A stretch of 64,000 nucleotides of DNA from NCBI GenBank assembly GCA_000018565.1, contig CP000875.1:883199-947198 (forward strand). The letters are read 5' to 3'. Made by a program: the position numbers and the translations under genes. Source of the DNA: Herpetosiphon aurantiacus DSM 785 (GTDB lineage Bacteria; Chloroflexota; Chloroflexia; Chloroflexales; Herpetosiphonaceae). How positions within the stretch are numbered: position 1 is the first letter of the stretch; each line of letters opens with the position of its first letter. Below the pieces are notes generated by a model, which made no database searches, had not been told where the DNA came from, and was given only the letters and a program-made list of their open reading frames with translations. Below, piece by piece: positions 45,848-54,641 of the stretch.

Positions 45848-46899
45848 GCGGGTTTCTCAAATAAACGGCGATAGACTGCCGCTGTTTGGTTGGCAATCTG
45901 GCCCCAATCAAGCGCTTGAACTGTTTGGAGCGCATTTTGGCGCAAAGCTTGTCGGTCGGGATGAGCAGCGGCTCGTTGCAACGCGGCCCTTAGACTAGCC
46001 GCATTATTGACCTCAAACAAAAAGCCATTCTCTCCATCGCGAATCAATTCGCGGACTGGCGGCAAATCAGGCGCAACGACAGGTGCTGCATACGAAAGTG
46101 CTGCCAGCAACATGCCTGAGGTCAAGGTTTTGCGATAGGGCAACACTACCACATCGGCGGCGGCAAACCAAGCAGGCAAGAGAGAATCGGCAATAAACTG
46201 GGGCCGTAGCGTGATGCTGGGGTTGGTTGCCTGTTGTTGCAATTGCTCAGCATAGCGTTGATCTTTGGCCGCGCCCACGATCAGCAAACGGCCAAGCTCG
46301 GCTGACCACGCTTCAAGCAACAATTCCACACCTTTGTAGGGTCGCAATGTGCCAAGATTGAGCGCAACAAAGCCTTCGGGCGTTAGTTGCAAATGCTTAC
46401 GGGCTGCCGCTTGCTCCCAAGCTTCGCCATAGACACCAATATACGAGCCATGGGCAATTACTTGGGTTTTTGTAGCAACCTGATAACGTTGATCGAGCAG
46501 TTGGGCAGCGGGCTGCGAATGTACAATAATTTGCCCAGCCGCCTGCGCCATCGCCTGATAACAACGCTGCGCCCATTGAGGGTAACGCAATTCATGCGGC
46601 TCCAAGTTGTGAGCCGTCCAAACCAATTTTGCCTCACGCAAAGCCAGCAAACGCAATAGCGCAATAAAGCTTATGCTGCGCAATGCCGTTGCCGCTTGGT
46701 TAGGCTGCTGGGTTAGTTCATCGAAAAAATGCCAATGCAACACCCGCTGACCGCCATGCAACAAGCCATGACGCAAGGTTTGGGCAAACGGCTGACGTGC
46801 AATCTGCACATCAGGCCAGGCGGCAAATGGCGCATACAACAAATCAAGATATGGGTTGGTTGCCAGTAAACGCGGAATCGGATAGATCGTGATACTCAT
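45844..46899 (-). CDS. Glycosyltransferase, family 4/1 (GT-B)
   Basis: 351 residues from ATG 46899. The C-terminal GT-B half shows FVALNLGTLRPYKGVELLLEAW (the LR-x-x-K-G donor loop), ADVVVLPYRKTLTSGMLLAALSYAAPVVAPDLPPVRELI with the E-x7-E-like donor-binding region, and DGENGFLFEV. A retaining glycosyltransferase acting on cell-surface glycan. The frame is open to 46929 but the first ten residues have no family match; no good Shine-Dalgarno was found for either start. Confidence 0.88.
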   Translation of the reverse strand: MSITIYPIPRLLATNPYLDLLYAPFAAWPDVQIARQPFAQTLRHGLLHGGQRVLHWHFFDELTQQPNQAATALRSISFIALLRLLALREAKLVWTAHNLEPHELRYPQWAQRCYQAMAQAAGQIIVHSQPAAQLLDQRYQVATKTQVIAHGSYIGVYGEAWEQAAARKHLQLTPEGFVALNLGTLRPYKGVELLLEAWSAELGRLLIVGAAKDQRYAEQLQQQATNPSITLRPQFIADSLLPAWFAAADVVVLPYRKTLTSGMLLAALSYAAPVVAPDLPPVRELIRDGENGFLFEVNNAASLRAALQRAAAHPDRQALRQNALQTVQALDWGQIANQTAAVYRRLFEKPA

Positions 46900-46946
46900 A
46901 ATTTTGCGTTGGCCGCCAAACGCGACCAACGCCCTGCAAAATAATG

Positions 46947-48440
46947 CTATGGTGTGGGAATTCCACGATAGCTGTTGGTTCCGCCGCCAGTCGTGAAATA
47001 CAACGTGCCATTAATCTCGCCAATAATGCCCGAATAACGGGTTGCTGGCAAGTTGTTAGGCATTTGTGCCCAAGTATTCGTGGCCGGATCATACACATAA
47101 ATCGTGTTATGTTTGGTTCCGTTGGTAGTTTGGCCAGCAAAGACGAAAATTTTACCGCCAAGCGCCAAGGTCGAATGGCTAATATGGTTCAAGGCCAACG
47201 GAATATCGGCCATTTGTTCCCACATGTTGGTGGCAGGATCATAACGATGCACATCGTTATCGACGGTTAAACTACCATCGTGGCCATGCTGACCGCCAAT
47301 ATAGTAGAGTTTGCCATCAAGCACCACTCCGCCAGCATGTTGACGTGGATTGGGCAACTCGGCATAGGTTAATTGGTTGGTTTGAGTCACCCAACCAGTC
47401 GCCAAATCATTCAAATCGAGCACAAAATGCGTGCCTACATCAACCTGTTTGTAGTAGGTTCCGCCAACATAATGCAACTTTCGATCAAGATAATACAGCT
47501 GGCCCGCCGCCCGTTGGATTGGAATCACAGGCAAGTTGGTGTAGGTATTGGTGGCGGTGTCGTAATAGCGCGAAACTCGTGAGCCAAAAATCTGGCCAAC
47601 TCCATCAAAATCTTCAATATAGCCACCAACCAAGAAGATCTTTTGACCATCGGTAGCTGTGCCAACGTGGGTCAAACCCCGTTCCAAGGGCGCAATCGCT
47701 GTCCAGGTATTGGCCACTGGATCATACACGTTCGACAAGCGCGAGGGTGTATCGCCCGATAAGCCAGGCTGGCCGAAGCCACCAAAGACATACAATTTGC
47801 CGCCAACCACTGCTCCTTGAGCTTCAACCGCCGCAAAAGGATAGCTAAATGGCGTTGGCACAGCTGTAGACCAAACGATCCGCGTGAAGTTGGGCGGTGT
47901 GGTTGGGGTCGCCGTGCCAACGATGGTGGTTGGGGTGGTGGTTGGCGGGCGTGGTGTTGCCGTCGCCGTGTTGGTTGGTGTACTGGTTGGGGTTGACGTG
48001 CTCGTCGGGGTAGCGGTATTGGTTGATGTGCTGGTTGCAGTTGGCACATCAGTTGGGGTGCTGGTTGCAGTTGGCACATCGGTTGGAGTGCTGGTTGCGG
48101 TTGGCACATCAGTTGGAGTGCTGGTCGCAGTTGGCACATCAGTTGGGGTACTGGTTGCAGTTGGCACATCAGTTGGCGTATTGGTTGCCAACGGTGTATC
48201 GGTTGGCGTTGTGCTTGATGTGGCAGTTGGCGAGAGCATCGCGCTGGTTGCGGTTGCCGCAGTTGTCGGTAATGGCGTAATCTCACTGGAGTTCTTCAAA
48301 GCCAGTGGCAAAAATGTACAATCGCTTACCACACAATCAGGCTCATTCAAAAACCCTGTCGTGCGAGCCATGCTCAAGCCAACGCTTGCCAGCAGCAGCG
48401 TCAGGCTGATTGAGATTAATATCCATCGTCGGCGCTGCAT
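46947..48440 (-). CDS. Secreted Kelch-repeat protein with Thr/Pro-rich stalk
   Basis: 497 residues. Signal peptide ([23 protein letters not shown]), a short FLPLALKN segment, then a Thr/Pro/Ser-rich linker (60-185) containing five exact [10 protein letters not shown] units, then a beta-propeller (190-490) of about six Kelch repeats, each with GG and a spaced Y...W (for example [40 protein letters not shown]). The stalk is probably a glycosylated or wall-spanning spacer. GGAGG lies 7 bases before the ATG. No catalytic motif; likely a surface binding protein. It precedes the two glycosyltransferase genes on the same strand. Confidence 0.88.
   Translation of the reverse strand: MQRRRWILISISLTLLLASVGLSMARTTGFLNEPDCVVSDCTFLPLALKNSSEITPLPTTAATATSAMLSPTATSSTTPTDTPLATNTPTDVPTATSTPTDVPTATSTPTDVPTATSTPTDVPTATSTPTDVPTATSTSTNTATPTSTSTPTSTPTNTATATPRPPTTTPTTIVGTATPTTPPNFTRIVWSTAVPTPFSYPFAAVEAQGAVVGGKLYVFGGFGQPGLSGDTPSRLSNVYDPVANTWTAIAPLERGLTHVGTATDGQKIFLVGGYIEDFDGVGQIFGSRVSRYYDTATNTYTNLPVIPIQRAAGQLYYLDRKLHYVGGTYYKQVDVGTHFVLDLNDLATGWVTQTNQLTYAELPNPRQHAGGVVLDGKLYYIGGQHGHDGSLTVDNDVHRYDPATNMWEQMADIPLALNHISHSTLALGGKIFVFAGQTTNGTKHNTIYVYDPATNTWAQMPNNLPATRYSGIIGEINGTLYFTTGGGTNSYRGIPTP
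48030..48179 (-). repeat. 30-bp minisatellite coding the Thr/Pro stalk
   Basis: Five in-frame 30-bp units coding [10 protein letters not shown] (residues 88-137), with only scattered third-position differences. It also leaves a long open frame on the plus strand, which is a shadow. Confidence 0.9.
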
Positions 48441-48479
48441 TCACATTCCTCCATATAGGTTGGGGGGCGCTGGTTGGGT

Positions 48480-48690
48480 ATCAGGGAGCGGACGGTTAGA
48501 GCCACAAAGCGCACGAAGGCACACGAAGGCCAAATCCATGAAGATCACGAAGAAGAATGAGGCTATTGGCTGTGGGCTATTGGCTTTTGGTTTTGAAGTC
48601 ATTGTCATTCCAAATATTGTCCGCTAGCCCAGCAACAATAGCCATTCATCCTTTGCTTCTCTGTGTTAAAACTCAATCCTCTGTTTCATC
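48480..48690. repeat. Intergenic dispersed-repeat module
   Basis: GAGCCACAAAGCGCACGAAG, GCACACGAAGGCC, GATCACGAAGAAGAATGAGG, CTATTGGCTGTGGGCTATTG, CTTTGCTTCTCTGTGTTAAA. Same family as at 14430, 20036 and 42088. No gene. It touches the 3' end of udk. Confidence 0.75.
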
Positions 48691-48692
48691 CT

Positions 48693-49352
48693 TCATTCCT
48701 CAGCCTTCATACTTACCTTCTCGCTTTCAGCCAGCAAATACTCGACGCGGGCGATCACCATATCGATGGCAATCGCATTCAAGCCGCCGCGTGGAATAAT
48801 AATATCGGCATAGCGCTTGGTTGGCTCGACAAATTCAAGGTGCATCGGGCGCACGGTGTTGGTATATTGCTCGATCACCGATTCGATTGAGCGGCCCCGT
48901 TCGGCAATATCACGTTTGAGGCGACGAATAAAGCGCAAATCGGCATCAGCATCAACATAGATTTTTACATCCATACATTGGCGCAACACAGCTTCGGCGA
49001 AAATCAAAATGCCTTCGACCAAAATAACCGGACGCGGCTGTACATGCATCACCTCAGGCCGACGGCTATAGTGCGTAAAATCATAAATTGGCACTTCAAT
49101 CGTTGTGCCATTGCACAAAGCCTCGATATGTTGCGCCAGCAAATTGCTATCGAGCGAGTTAGGGTGATCGAAATTGACTCGCAAGCGTTCTTCAAACGAA
49201 AGCTCAGCAAAATCACGATAATAGGAATCGTGCTGTAAAAATGCAATTCGTGATGGCCCGACGCGACTAAGAATCGCTTGGGAAACGGTAGTTTTGCCTG
49301 ATCCAGTTCCGCCAGCGACCCCAATCACAATTGGTCGTTGCTCTGCGCTCAC
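48693..49352 (-). CDS. udk: Uridine kinase
   Basis: 219 residues. Walker A is IGVAGGTGSGKTTVSQAI; FLQHDSYYRDF and FDHPNSLDSNLLAQHI are the uridine-binding region; YDFTHYSRRPEV and VILVEGILIFAEAVLRQ follow, then VDADADLRFIRRLKRDIAERGRS. ATP/GTP-dependent phosphorylation of uridine and cytidine in pyrimidine salvage. The start is GTG 49352 with GGAGG 9 bases upstream. The longer frame from 49388 overlaps that site. The last residues (SEKVSMKAEE) run into a dispersed repeat. Confidence 0.93.
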   Translation of the reverse strand: MSAEQRPIVIGVAGGTGSGKTTVSQAILSRVGPSRIAFLQHDSYYRDFAELSFEERLRVNFDHPNSLDSNLLAQHIEALCNGTTIEVPIYDFTHYSRRPEVMHVQPRPVILVEGILIFAEAVLRQCMDVKIYVDADADLRFIRRLKRDIAERGRSIESVIEQYTNTVRPMHLEFVEPTKRYADIIIPRGGLNAIAIDMVIARVEYLLAESEKVSMKAEE

Positions 49353-49380
49353 GCCGTTTGTCCTCCATTGTTCGCAAAAG

Positions 49381-49411
49381 GGGAGCAAAGAACAACTAGT
49401 TCTTTGCCCCC
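49381..49411 (-). promoter_or_regulatory. Hairpin in the udk leader (possible attenuator)
   Basis: GCAAAGAAC (49385-49393), 5 bases, GTTCTTTGC (49399-49407), with GGG/CCC flanks extending the stem. On the minus strand the stem is followed by CCCCTTTTGCG and then the udk ribosome binding site. It could be an attenuator, a protein-binding dyad or a terminator of an upstream transcript. Confidence 0.5.
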
Positions 49412-49688
49412 ATCTGCGCCTATTGTACCTGATTATGCTGGTTTTGTATGTTGTTTATCATGCTTGATTATGGATGGTATAGGCTCAATTGTATGTTTAA
49501 CGAAACGGTTTAAATATTTGCAATCGGGATTGGCTTATTGAGATAGCAGTTTGGGTCGCAATCTGATTCGCTTGCTGCATGGGTATTTCAGTTTCAATCA
49601 AATTAACAGAATTGCCCTCAGAAGTTGGAGTCAGTGGCCTTTTTGGTTATTACAATACCACTAGCTTGGATAATGTTTTGTTTAAAAC
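49408..49688. other. Gene-free AT-rich region
   Basis: Between the udk leader and the end of the frameshifted membrane gene. No open frame of interest, no hairpin with a T-run and no copy of the dispersed repeats was recognised. Confidence 0.5.
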
Positions 49689-50242
49689 CTAGCCTAAATT
49701 AAGTTGCCGAAGCAGCTGTTTGATACTTGGGAGAATCGTATCGTTCCACAAGCCAATAAATGCCTGAACAATAGCGGTCATGCTATTATCACCAATTGCC
49801 ATAACCTCGGCGAAATTAAGGTTTCCTTGACGATAATTTGCATACAACTCTATTCCAATCATCCCAACAAGCAATAGTACAAGTATTGAGAATCGGATAG
49901 GATAGTGCCGAAATGCCAGCCAAATTAGGATTGCACTTAAAATACCGCTAGTAATTGCAGTCGGTAAGGCTCCAGCAGCCAGCGGAAATTGCTGGCTTAA
50001 TAGGGCATAGATAGTGAGTAGGCTAAAAAACAGACAACAATGGTATGCAAAATTGGTTTAAGCAATAGACCAAGCAGTAAAAAGGCTATATCGATTAATC
50101 CTGATAGATCGTTAGATTCTTGCGAAACCAGCACAATTCTAGATCGCCCACGCTCATAATCAGGATTCAGAAGATCATTGATTGTGGGTGGACTATCATA
50201 ATACTGATCACGAACACCACGCCGATAATCAGATTTGGGCAT
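49689..50242 (-). CDS. Small membrane protein split by a -1 frameshift
   Basis: Frame 1 starts at ATG 50242 (MPKSDYRRGVRDQYYDS...) and stops at 49997 after 81 residues, in the middle of a hydrophobic stretch. Frame -1, entered at TTTTTTA (50030-50024), continues without a stop as SLLTIYALLSQQFPLAAGALPTAIT..., two more membrane helices, and ends LRQLNLG at 49689. Joined, the product has about 184 residues with a polar N-terminus, three or four membrane helices and an amphipathic tail. Either a natural -1 frameshift, a disabled gene, or a base error in the A6 tract. No family recognised. Confidence 0.6.
50024..50030 (-). other. Slippery heptamer T TTT TTA
   Basis: In the zero frame (TGT TTT TTA GCC) this is exactly X XXY YYZ with X=Y=T, Z=A. 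A -1 slip gives TTT TTT AGC and joins the two frames of the 49689-50242 gene. A 7-bp hairpin AGCCAGC/GCTGGCT begins about 26 bases downstream, farther than usual for a stimulator. Confidence 0.55.
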
Positions 50243-50378
50243 GATGGCTCCTCATAGTATCTAAAAACGCTCGATCCAATAAGCTTTTGTTAATTAAGAG
50301 TCATTCAGGCGATTAAATTTCATGTCCAATGTTGAGAATCTCTCTAACATCGTTCAAAGGTATTAACCTAATCTAGGC

Positions 50379-50412
50379 TTGACATGGCCTAAACGCTCTA
50401 CTACTGTAGAGC
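50379..50412 (+). promoter_or_regulatory. Promoter with operator-like palindrome
   Basis: Perfect -35 TTGACA (50379-50384), 17-base spacer, weak -10 TACTGT (50402-50407). The perfect dyad GCTCTAC-TACT-GTAGAGC (50395-50412) covers the -10. This fits a repressed or activator-dependent promoter for the caspase-like gene and perhaps the genes after it. Confidence 0.65.
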
Positions 50413-50458
50413 CACGCTGCAATCATCCCAAGAAAATTAGCGCTGAGGAGTTTGCACT

Positions 50459-51355
50459 ATGGGTATTCGTGGCTTATTTGTGGGAATCAATAGTTATAGC
50501 GAGCGGCCACTCAAGGGCTGTGTCAACGATGTAACTGCAGTTCGTGAGTTATTCAGAACCCAACACGCTGCTGCCGATGATCAACTGCGTTTGGTTACCG
50601 ATGCTGCTGCTACGCGCCAAGCGATTATTGATAATTTGGGCTGGCTCGCCGAACCACTTAACGATGGTCAACCCGAAATTCGAATTTTTCACTATGCTGG
50701 CCATGGGGTGCAACACCCTGATCAAAATGGCGATGAACCCGATGGTGCTGATGAATGCCTTGCGCCAATTGATTATCCTAGCGCTGGCTTGCTGAGCGAT
50801 GACCATTTAGCTGAACTGTACCAAGGTTTTTTGGGCACAACGCGGCTCATTTTGTTGATGGATTGCTGTCATTCGGGCACGATCAGCAAAGACCCTTTTT
50901 CCGATATTCGGTATCGCACCTTAACTCCCGCCAAAGTGGTTTACGATGAAATTCGTGCCAAGAAACAGGCCTATCAACAACAACAGGTCGATAACGTAGC
51001 GCAACAAATTCTTGATCTGCAACAACGGAGCGCCGACCCCAGCGAAATTGCCAAGTTTGCAGGCGAGTTGGTCAGTTCGCTGCAAAAACAGAGTTTTGGT
51101 CAACGTCCACAGCACGAAAACACCATTTTGATTTCAGCCTGCAAGGCCGAGCAAGTTGCCGCCGATGCCAATTTTGGCGGAACCTACCATGGTGCCATGA
51201 CCTTCTTTTTGAAAAATATTCTCAGCGAAAATCCTCAAATTAGCTATGCCAACTTGGGCGAACAGCTCCGCCGCAGCCTCTACGACAATAAGTTTCAACA
51301 AATTCCTCAACTTGAGTGCCCAAATAGTCTAATTAACCAGCCCTTCCTACGTTAA
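50459..51355 (+). CDS. Caspase-like (metacaspase, peptidase C14) protein
   Basis: 298 residues. RGLFVGINSYSERPLKGCVNDVTAV is the typical N-terminal block; the catalytic histidine is H82 in FHYAGHG, and the catalytic cysteine C137 in LLMDCCHSGT (D-x-C-H-S-G). Both are present, so it should be an active cysteine peptidase. An insertion of about 60 helical residues (AKVVYDEIRAKKQAYQQQQ...) separates the p20-like part from the final strand and helix (ILISACKAEQVAADANFGG...). No extra domain. GAGGAG precedes the ATG. Bacterial metacaspases of this type usually cut after Arg/Lys; the target is unknown. Confidence 0.9.
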   Translation: MGIRGLFVGINSYSERPLKGCVNDVTAVRELFRTQHAAADDQLRLVTDAAATRQAIIDNLGWLAEPLNDGQPEIRIFHYAGHGVQHPDQNGDEPDGADECLAPIDYPSAGLLSDDHLAELYQGFLGTTRLILLMDCCHSGTISKDPFSDIRYRTLTPAKVVYDEIRAKKQAYQQQQVDNVAQQILDLQQRSADPSEIAKFAGELVSSLQKQSFGQRPQHENTILISACKAEQVAADANFGGTYHGAMTFFLKNILSENPQISYANLGEQLRRSLYDNKFQQIPQLECPNSLINQPFLR

Positions 51356-51363
51356 TTAACTAA

Positions 51364-51390
51364 GCAGCCAATTGCTAGGCGATTGGCTGC
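51364..51390 (+). other. Intercistronic hairpin
   Basis: GCAGCCAAT (51364-51372) and ATTGGCTGC (51382-51390) form a 9-bp stem with a 9-base loop in the 67-base gap between the caspase-like and catalase-fold genes. No U-run follows, so readthrough or mRNA processing is possible. Confidence 0.55.
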
Positions 51391-51422
51391 CCTCATCGAT
51401 CACGCTGCACTGAGGAGCTTGT

Positions 51423-52436
51423 ATGAGTTCAGATCATGCTCACGATTGTCCATGTGCTGATCCTATCACCCAATTACGCCAGCTCTTTGTCAACAAAACT
51501 ATGGGCACGCGGATTAACGCCGGACAAGATCCGGTTCGACGGGCGGTGTTTCTTAAGCCGCACGGTGGGGCCAAAGCCACGTGGTGGGTTCGCCCCCATT
51601 TGCCAGCTGAGCTACGGGTTGGCTTGTTGGCCTACGATCAGCTGGCGGCTTGGCTGCGCTTTTCCAGCGATACCGTGCCGTTTGCCAGCGACCTTGGCAC
51701 AACCTTGGGGGTAGGTATCAAGCTGTTTGGCGTACATGGTCGTAAGTTATTAACTGGTGAAGAAGCTGCATTAACTCACGATTTGGTCTTGCAAAATTAT
51801 CCAGTCTTTTTTGTCGATACCGCCAAGGATATGTGCGAATTTACCTACGAAGGCTTGGTGGGTGATGGCTATGATGCATATCTCGCCAAACACCCCAAAA
51901 CCCGCAAAATTCTCGATCTCATGCAGCAAAATCTGGCTAGTGTCTTCGATGCAGTCTATTGGAGCGGCTTGCCCTATGCATTTGGCCAAGGCCGTTACGT
52001 CAAATATCGCTTAGCGCTTGAAGCACTCAATCCACAGCCACCCGGCAACCCACAGCTCAACCCCAACTTTTTGCACGATGATCTGCGTAGTCGCTTGTTG
52101 GCCGGCCCAATTGATTTGCACTTTAGCATTCAACTGCGCACCAACCCTAAACTGATGCCGTTGGATGCAGCAACCGTCGAATGGTCAAGCGAGCTAGCGC
52201 CGCCGCTGCATGTGGCAACCCTAACTCTGCCCCAACAAGATATTGATGCACCTGGCCAAGCCGCCTACGTCGAAAATCTGGCCTTCAATCCTTGGCACGC
52301 GCTGCCCGAACACGCTCCAGTTGGCAGCATCAGTGAAGCTCGCAAAGTGGTCTATCAAGCTTCGGCGGAGTTGCGTCGCCAACGCAATGGCATTCCGATT
52401 GTGGAGCCACGTCAACCTCGTCACGATTTAACCTAG
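51423..52436 (+). CDS. Catalase-fold heme protein
   Basis: 337 residues. VFLKPHGGAKATWWVRPHLPAELRVGLLA...AWLRFSSDTVPFASD matches the catalase-core strand region (H/K-G-G-x-K-x-x-x-x-V-x-x-x-L-P-x-x-L-R-V-G). Near the C-terminus ARKVVYQASAELRRQRNG has the R-x-x-x-Y arrangement of the proximal heme tyrosine. The family is the catalase/allene-oxide-synthase-like group of small heme proteins; classic catalases are longer (about 480 or more). The distal histidine and asparagine were not firmly identified. Probably deals with hydrogen peroxide or an organic peroxide. It precedes a predicted peroxide-producing oxidase. GAGGAG precedes the ATG. Confidence 0.75.
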   Translation: MSSDHAHDCPCADPITQLRQLFVNKTMGTRINAGQDPVRRAVFLKPHGGAKATWWVRPHLPAELRVGLLAYDQLAAWLRFSSDTVPFASDLGTTLGVGIKLFGVHGRKLLTGEEAALTHDLVLQNYPVFFVDTAKDMCEFTYEGLVGDGYDAYLAKHPKTRKILDLMQQNLASVFDAVYWSGLPYAFGQGRYVKYRLALEALNPQPPGNPQLNPNFLHDDLRSRLLAGPIDLHFSIQLRTNPKLMPLDAATVEWSSELAPPLHVATLTLPQQDIDAPGQAAYVENLAFNPWHALPEHAPVGSISEARKVVYQASAELRRQRNGIPIVEPRQPRHDLT

Positions 52437-52513
52437 CGCATAAGGGGTTTCTGCTGCAAACCATGGAATCCATGGTTTATCGGTGGATGGTTGCCCACCA
52501 TTTCATGAACTTT

Positions 52514-52603
52514 AGGGGGTGCAGGGGGATTAAAGCACCCTGCGTTTCCCGCCTAGAGGCGGGACGGAAGGGTGGTGATCCTTGATGGTTAATAACCGAC
52601 CCC
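52514..52603 (-). repeat. Dispersed repeat element, copy B
   Basis: Reverse complement of copy A (32551-32640), nearly identical over 67 bases (52514-52580). It lies in the 267-base gap between the catalase-fold gene and the lodA-like gene. Weaker similarity to copy A extends left to about 52470. Confidence 0.85.
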
Positions 52604-52703
52604 TGAAAGAAGATTGCTAGGGGTGGGGAAACAATGGTGTTTGTTACTGCAATAAACCAGTACATCTAAATATTAATTAAAAGGTTTACAAGGAGATATG
52701 ATT

Positions 52704-54641
52704 ATGGCTGGTGCTGAGATTGTCAGCGTCGCAATTTATCCTCCGGTTGGCTTTGCCCGCGTCGGAAATAGCCCAAATGAATTTTTTTATGGCCCCGAAG
52801 TGCTGGGTGCGCCCCAAGTTGACCCCGATTTGTTTCGCGATCCTAGTGGCGCGATCAAACGCCAAGCGGCGCGGTTTCGAGTTTATGGCTTGAATGCCGC
52901 TGGTGAGGTGATTTGCGAGTTAAACCAAACCAATCCTGATCTGCAAGAAATTGTCTGGACAGCGCAGCTCGCCAATCAAAAAGCCGCGTGGTATGAATTT
53001 ATCCAAGCGCTGGATATTCCGGCCTCTGCTGATGGCAAAATTGTTAGCAAGCGCCGCAATGCCGATGTAACCGAGCGCGATCAATTGACGATCGATGGTG
53101 GCACACGCAGCATTTGTGGTTTGAATGTTAACCCTCAGGGCCAAGAGGCGATCTATGCCTTTGATCAGGGCACATTCTTTGGTAAGCACGTTTATTTGGG
53201 CGAATTGCGCACCGACGAACAGGGCAATTTGATTGTGCTGGGCGGGCGTGGTCACTCAGCTTCGGCCCATGGCAAGCCCTTAACCACCTTTGCCGATAAC
53301 GATGATTGGCATGATGATACTGCCGATGGCCCGATTGAGGCCGTGGTCAAATTGAGTGATGGACGTGTTTTGCAGGCGACTCATGCGTGGGTGATTGTTG
53401 CGCCGCCTGATTATGCGCCAGGCACAAATTCGATTATGACAGGCTACGATTTGCTGTTTGAAGTGGCGATGCAGCTTGATCCGACGCTTGCGCCAGCTAA
53501 GCCCCGTTTTAGCAGCGAAATTTACCCGTTGCTCTCACGTTTTAGCCAATTGCAATGGGTTAATGCTGGCTTTGCGCGGAGTTTTGGTTGGGGCAGCCCC
53601 AGCGATTTCAATAATCCTGAGTTGATCGCTCGTTTGGGCGATCCTAGTGCTGCGAGCGAACCATTGCGCCAAGCGGTTTTGGCTCAAATGCGCAATCCCA
53701 GCAATCCCTATATCGATCCCGAAGGCTTGCCATTGTTTTATGGCGATGCGATTACGCTCAACACCAAAACCACCGATCCCCAAGAGTGGCAAGCAATTTT
53801 GCCCAGCCAATATCGTTGGCTAGAGCAATGGGCCAATGGCGATTTTATTGCCGATGGTTTGCCCGTGGTCAGGCCGTGGGCGCAGCTTGATCCTGCTGAA
53901 CAGGCCTACAACCTAACGCGGGCGGCGCTTGATGCAACCTTGGGCGGGCCGTTTCACCCGGGCTGCGAATTCACTTGGCCGCTACGCCATACCTCGATGT
54001 ATGCAGCACCATTTCGGCTCAAACGTCGTACTAGCCCTGAGCCAGATTGGGGCGATACGCTCGATGCGGCTACCGCCTTAGCACCCGATGGGATGTTGTA
54101 TGCCAGCGATGCGGGCGCGATCACCCGTTGGATGGCCGTGCCTTGGCAAACCGATACCTCAAGCTGTCTCTCGGCCTATATGGGCTATGCCGGAACCTAT
54201 CTGCCAACTTTTTGGCCCGCTCGTGTGCCCAACGATGTGCTTAGCCAAGAGAGCTACCAGATTATTATGAACCCTGATGCTACGCCTGAAGAGCGTGCCC
54301 AAGCCTTCGCGCCGACGGCCCGCCGCAAGTGGCTGCGCGGCATGGTCTACACCGAGAGCATTCCACCAGGCCACATTCCAACCGTGCCAGCAATTACTAA
54401 ATTTACCAACGAATGGGATACCGTGGGCATTATCATCGCCCAAACTGGGCCTGAACATAGCGCTAGCTTCCCGCAAACGCTTTGGGTTGAAACAGGCCGA
54501 CACGTTGAATCCGAGGCTCCCCAATTAACCCGTAGCCTAGCCGCCGAGCCAGAAACTGATCTAGTTGATAGCGACCTCAATTGGCCGCAACAACGCCTCA
54601 AGCGAGGACGCAAAAATGCCGCCGAAGCCAATAACGATTGA
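52704..54641 (+). CDS. LodA/GoxA-like CTQ-dependent amino-acid oxidase
   Basis: 645 residues. The N-terminus IVSVAIYPPVGFARVGNSPNEFFYGPE is the LodA start motif. GPFHPGCEFTWPLR corresponds to the G-x-F-x-P-G-x-E-x-x-W block. VPWQTDTSSC contains the cysteine (C488) four residues after an aspartate, as in LodA (D512/C516), and FWPARVPNDVL contains the probable tryptophan partner (W504) for the cysteine tryptophylquinone. LodA oxidises lysine and GoxA glycine, both with release of ammonia and hydrogen peroxide. The substrate here is not determinable. ATG 52704 fits AAGGAG (8 bases); ATG 52698 is too close. Its end overlaps the lodB-like start by 26 bases. Confidence 0.85.
   Translation: MAGAEIVSVAIYPPVGFARVGNSPNEFFYGPEVLGAPQVDPDLFRDPSGAIKRQAARFRVYGLNAAGEVICELNQTNPDLQEIVWTAQLANQKAAWYEFIQALDIPASADGKIVSKRRNADVTERDQLTIDGGTRSICGLNVNPQGQEAIYAFDQGTFFGKHVYLGELRTDEQGNLIVLGGRGHSASAHGKPLTTFADNDDWHDDTADGPIEAVVKLSDGRVLQATHAWVIVAPPDYAPGTNSIMTGYDLLFEVAMQLDPTLAPAKPRFSSEIYPLLSRFSQLQWVNAGFARSFGWGSPSDFNNPELIARLGDPSAASEPLRQAVLAQMRNPSNPYIDPEGLPLFYGDAITLNTKTTDPQEWQAILPSQYRWLEQWANGDFIADGLPVVRPWAQLDPAEQAYNLTRAALDATLGGPFHPGCEFTWPLRHTSMYAAPFRLKRRTSPEPDWGDTLDAATALAPDGMLYASDAGAITRWMAVPWQTDTSSCLSAYMGYAGTYLPTFWPARVPNDVLSQESYQIIMNPDATPEERAQAFAPTARRKWLRGMVYTESIPPGHIPTVPAITKFTNEWDTVGIIIAQTGPEHSASFPQTLWVETGRHVESEAPQLTRSLAAEPETDLVDSDLNWPQQRLKRGRKNAAEANND

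Noticed and set aside
47884-48627. A 247-residue plus-strand frame of [11 protein letters not shown] repeats
   Set aside because: Antisense shadow of the Thr/Pro minisatellite of the Kelch protein; it runs on into an intergenic repeat.
49997-50242. The 81-residue frame as a complete small protein
   Set aside because: It stops inside a hydrophobic segment while the -1 frame continues as a coherent membrane protein to 49689, so a split or frameshifted gene is more likely.
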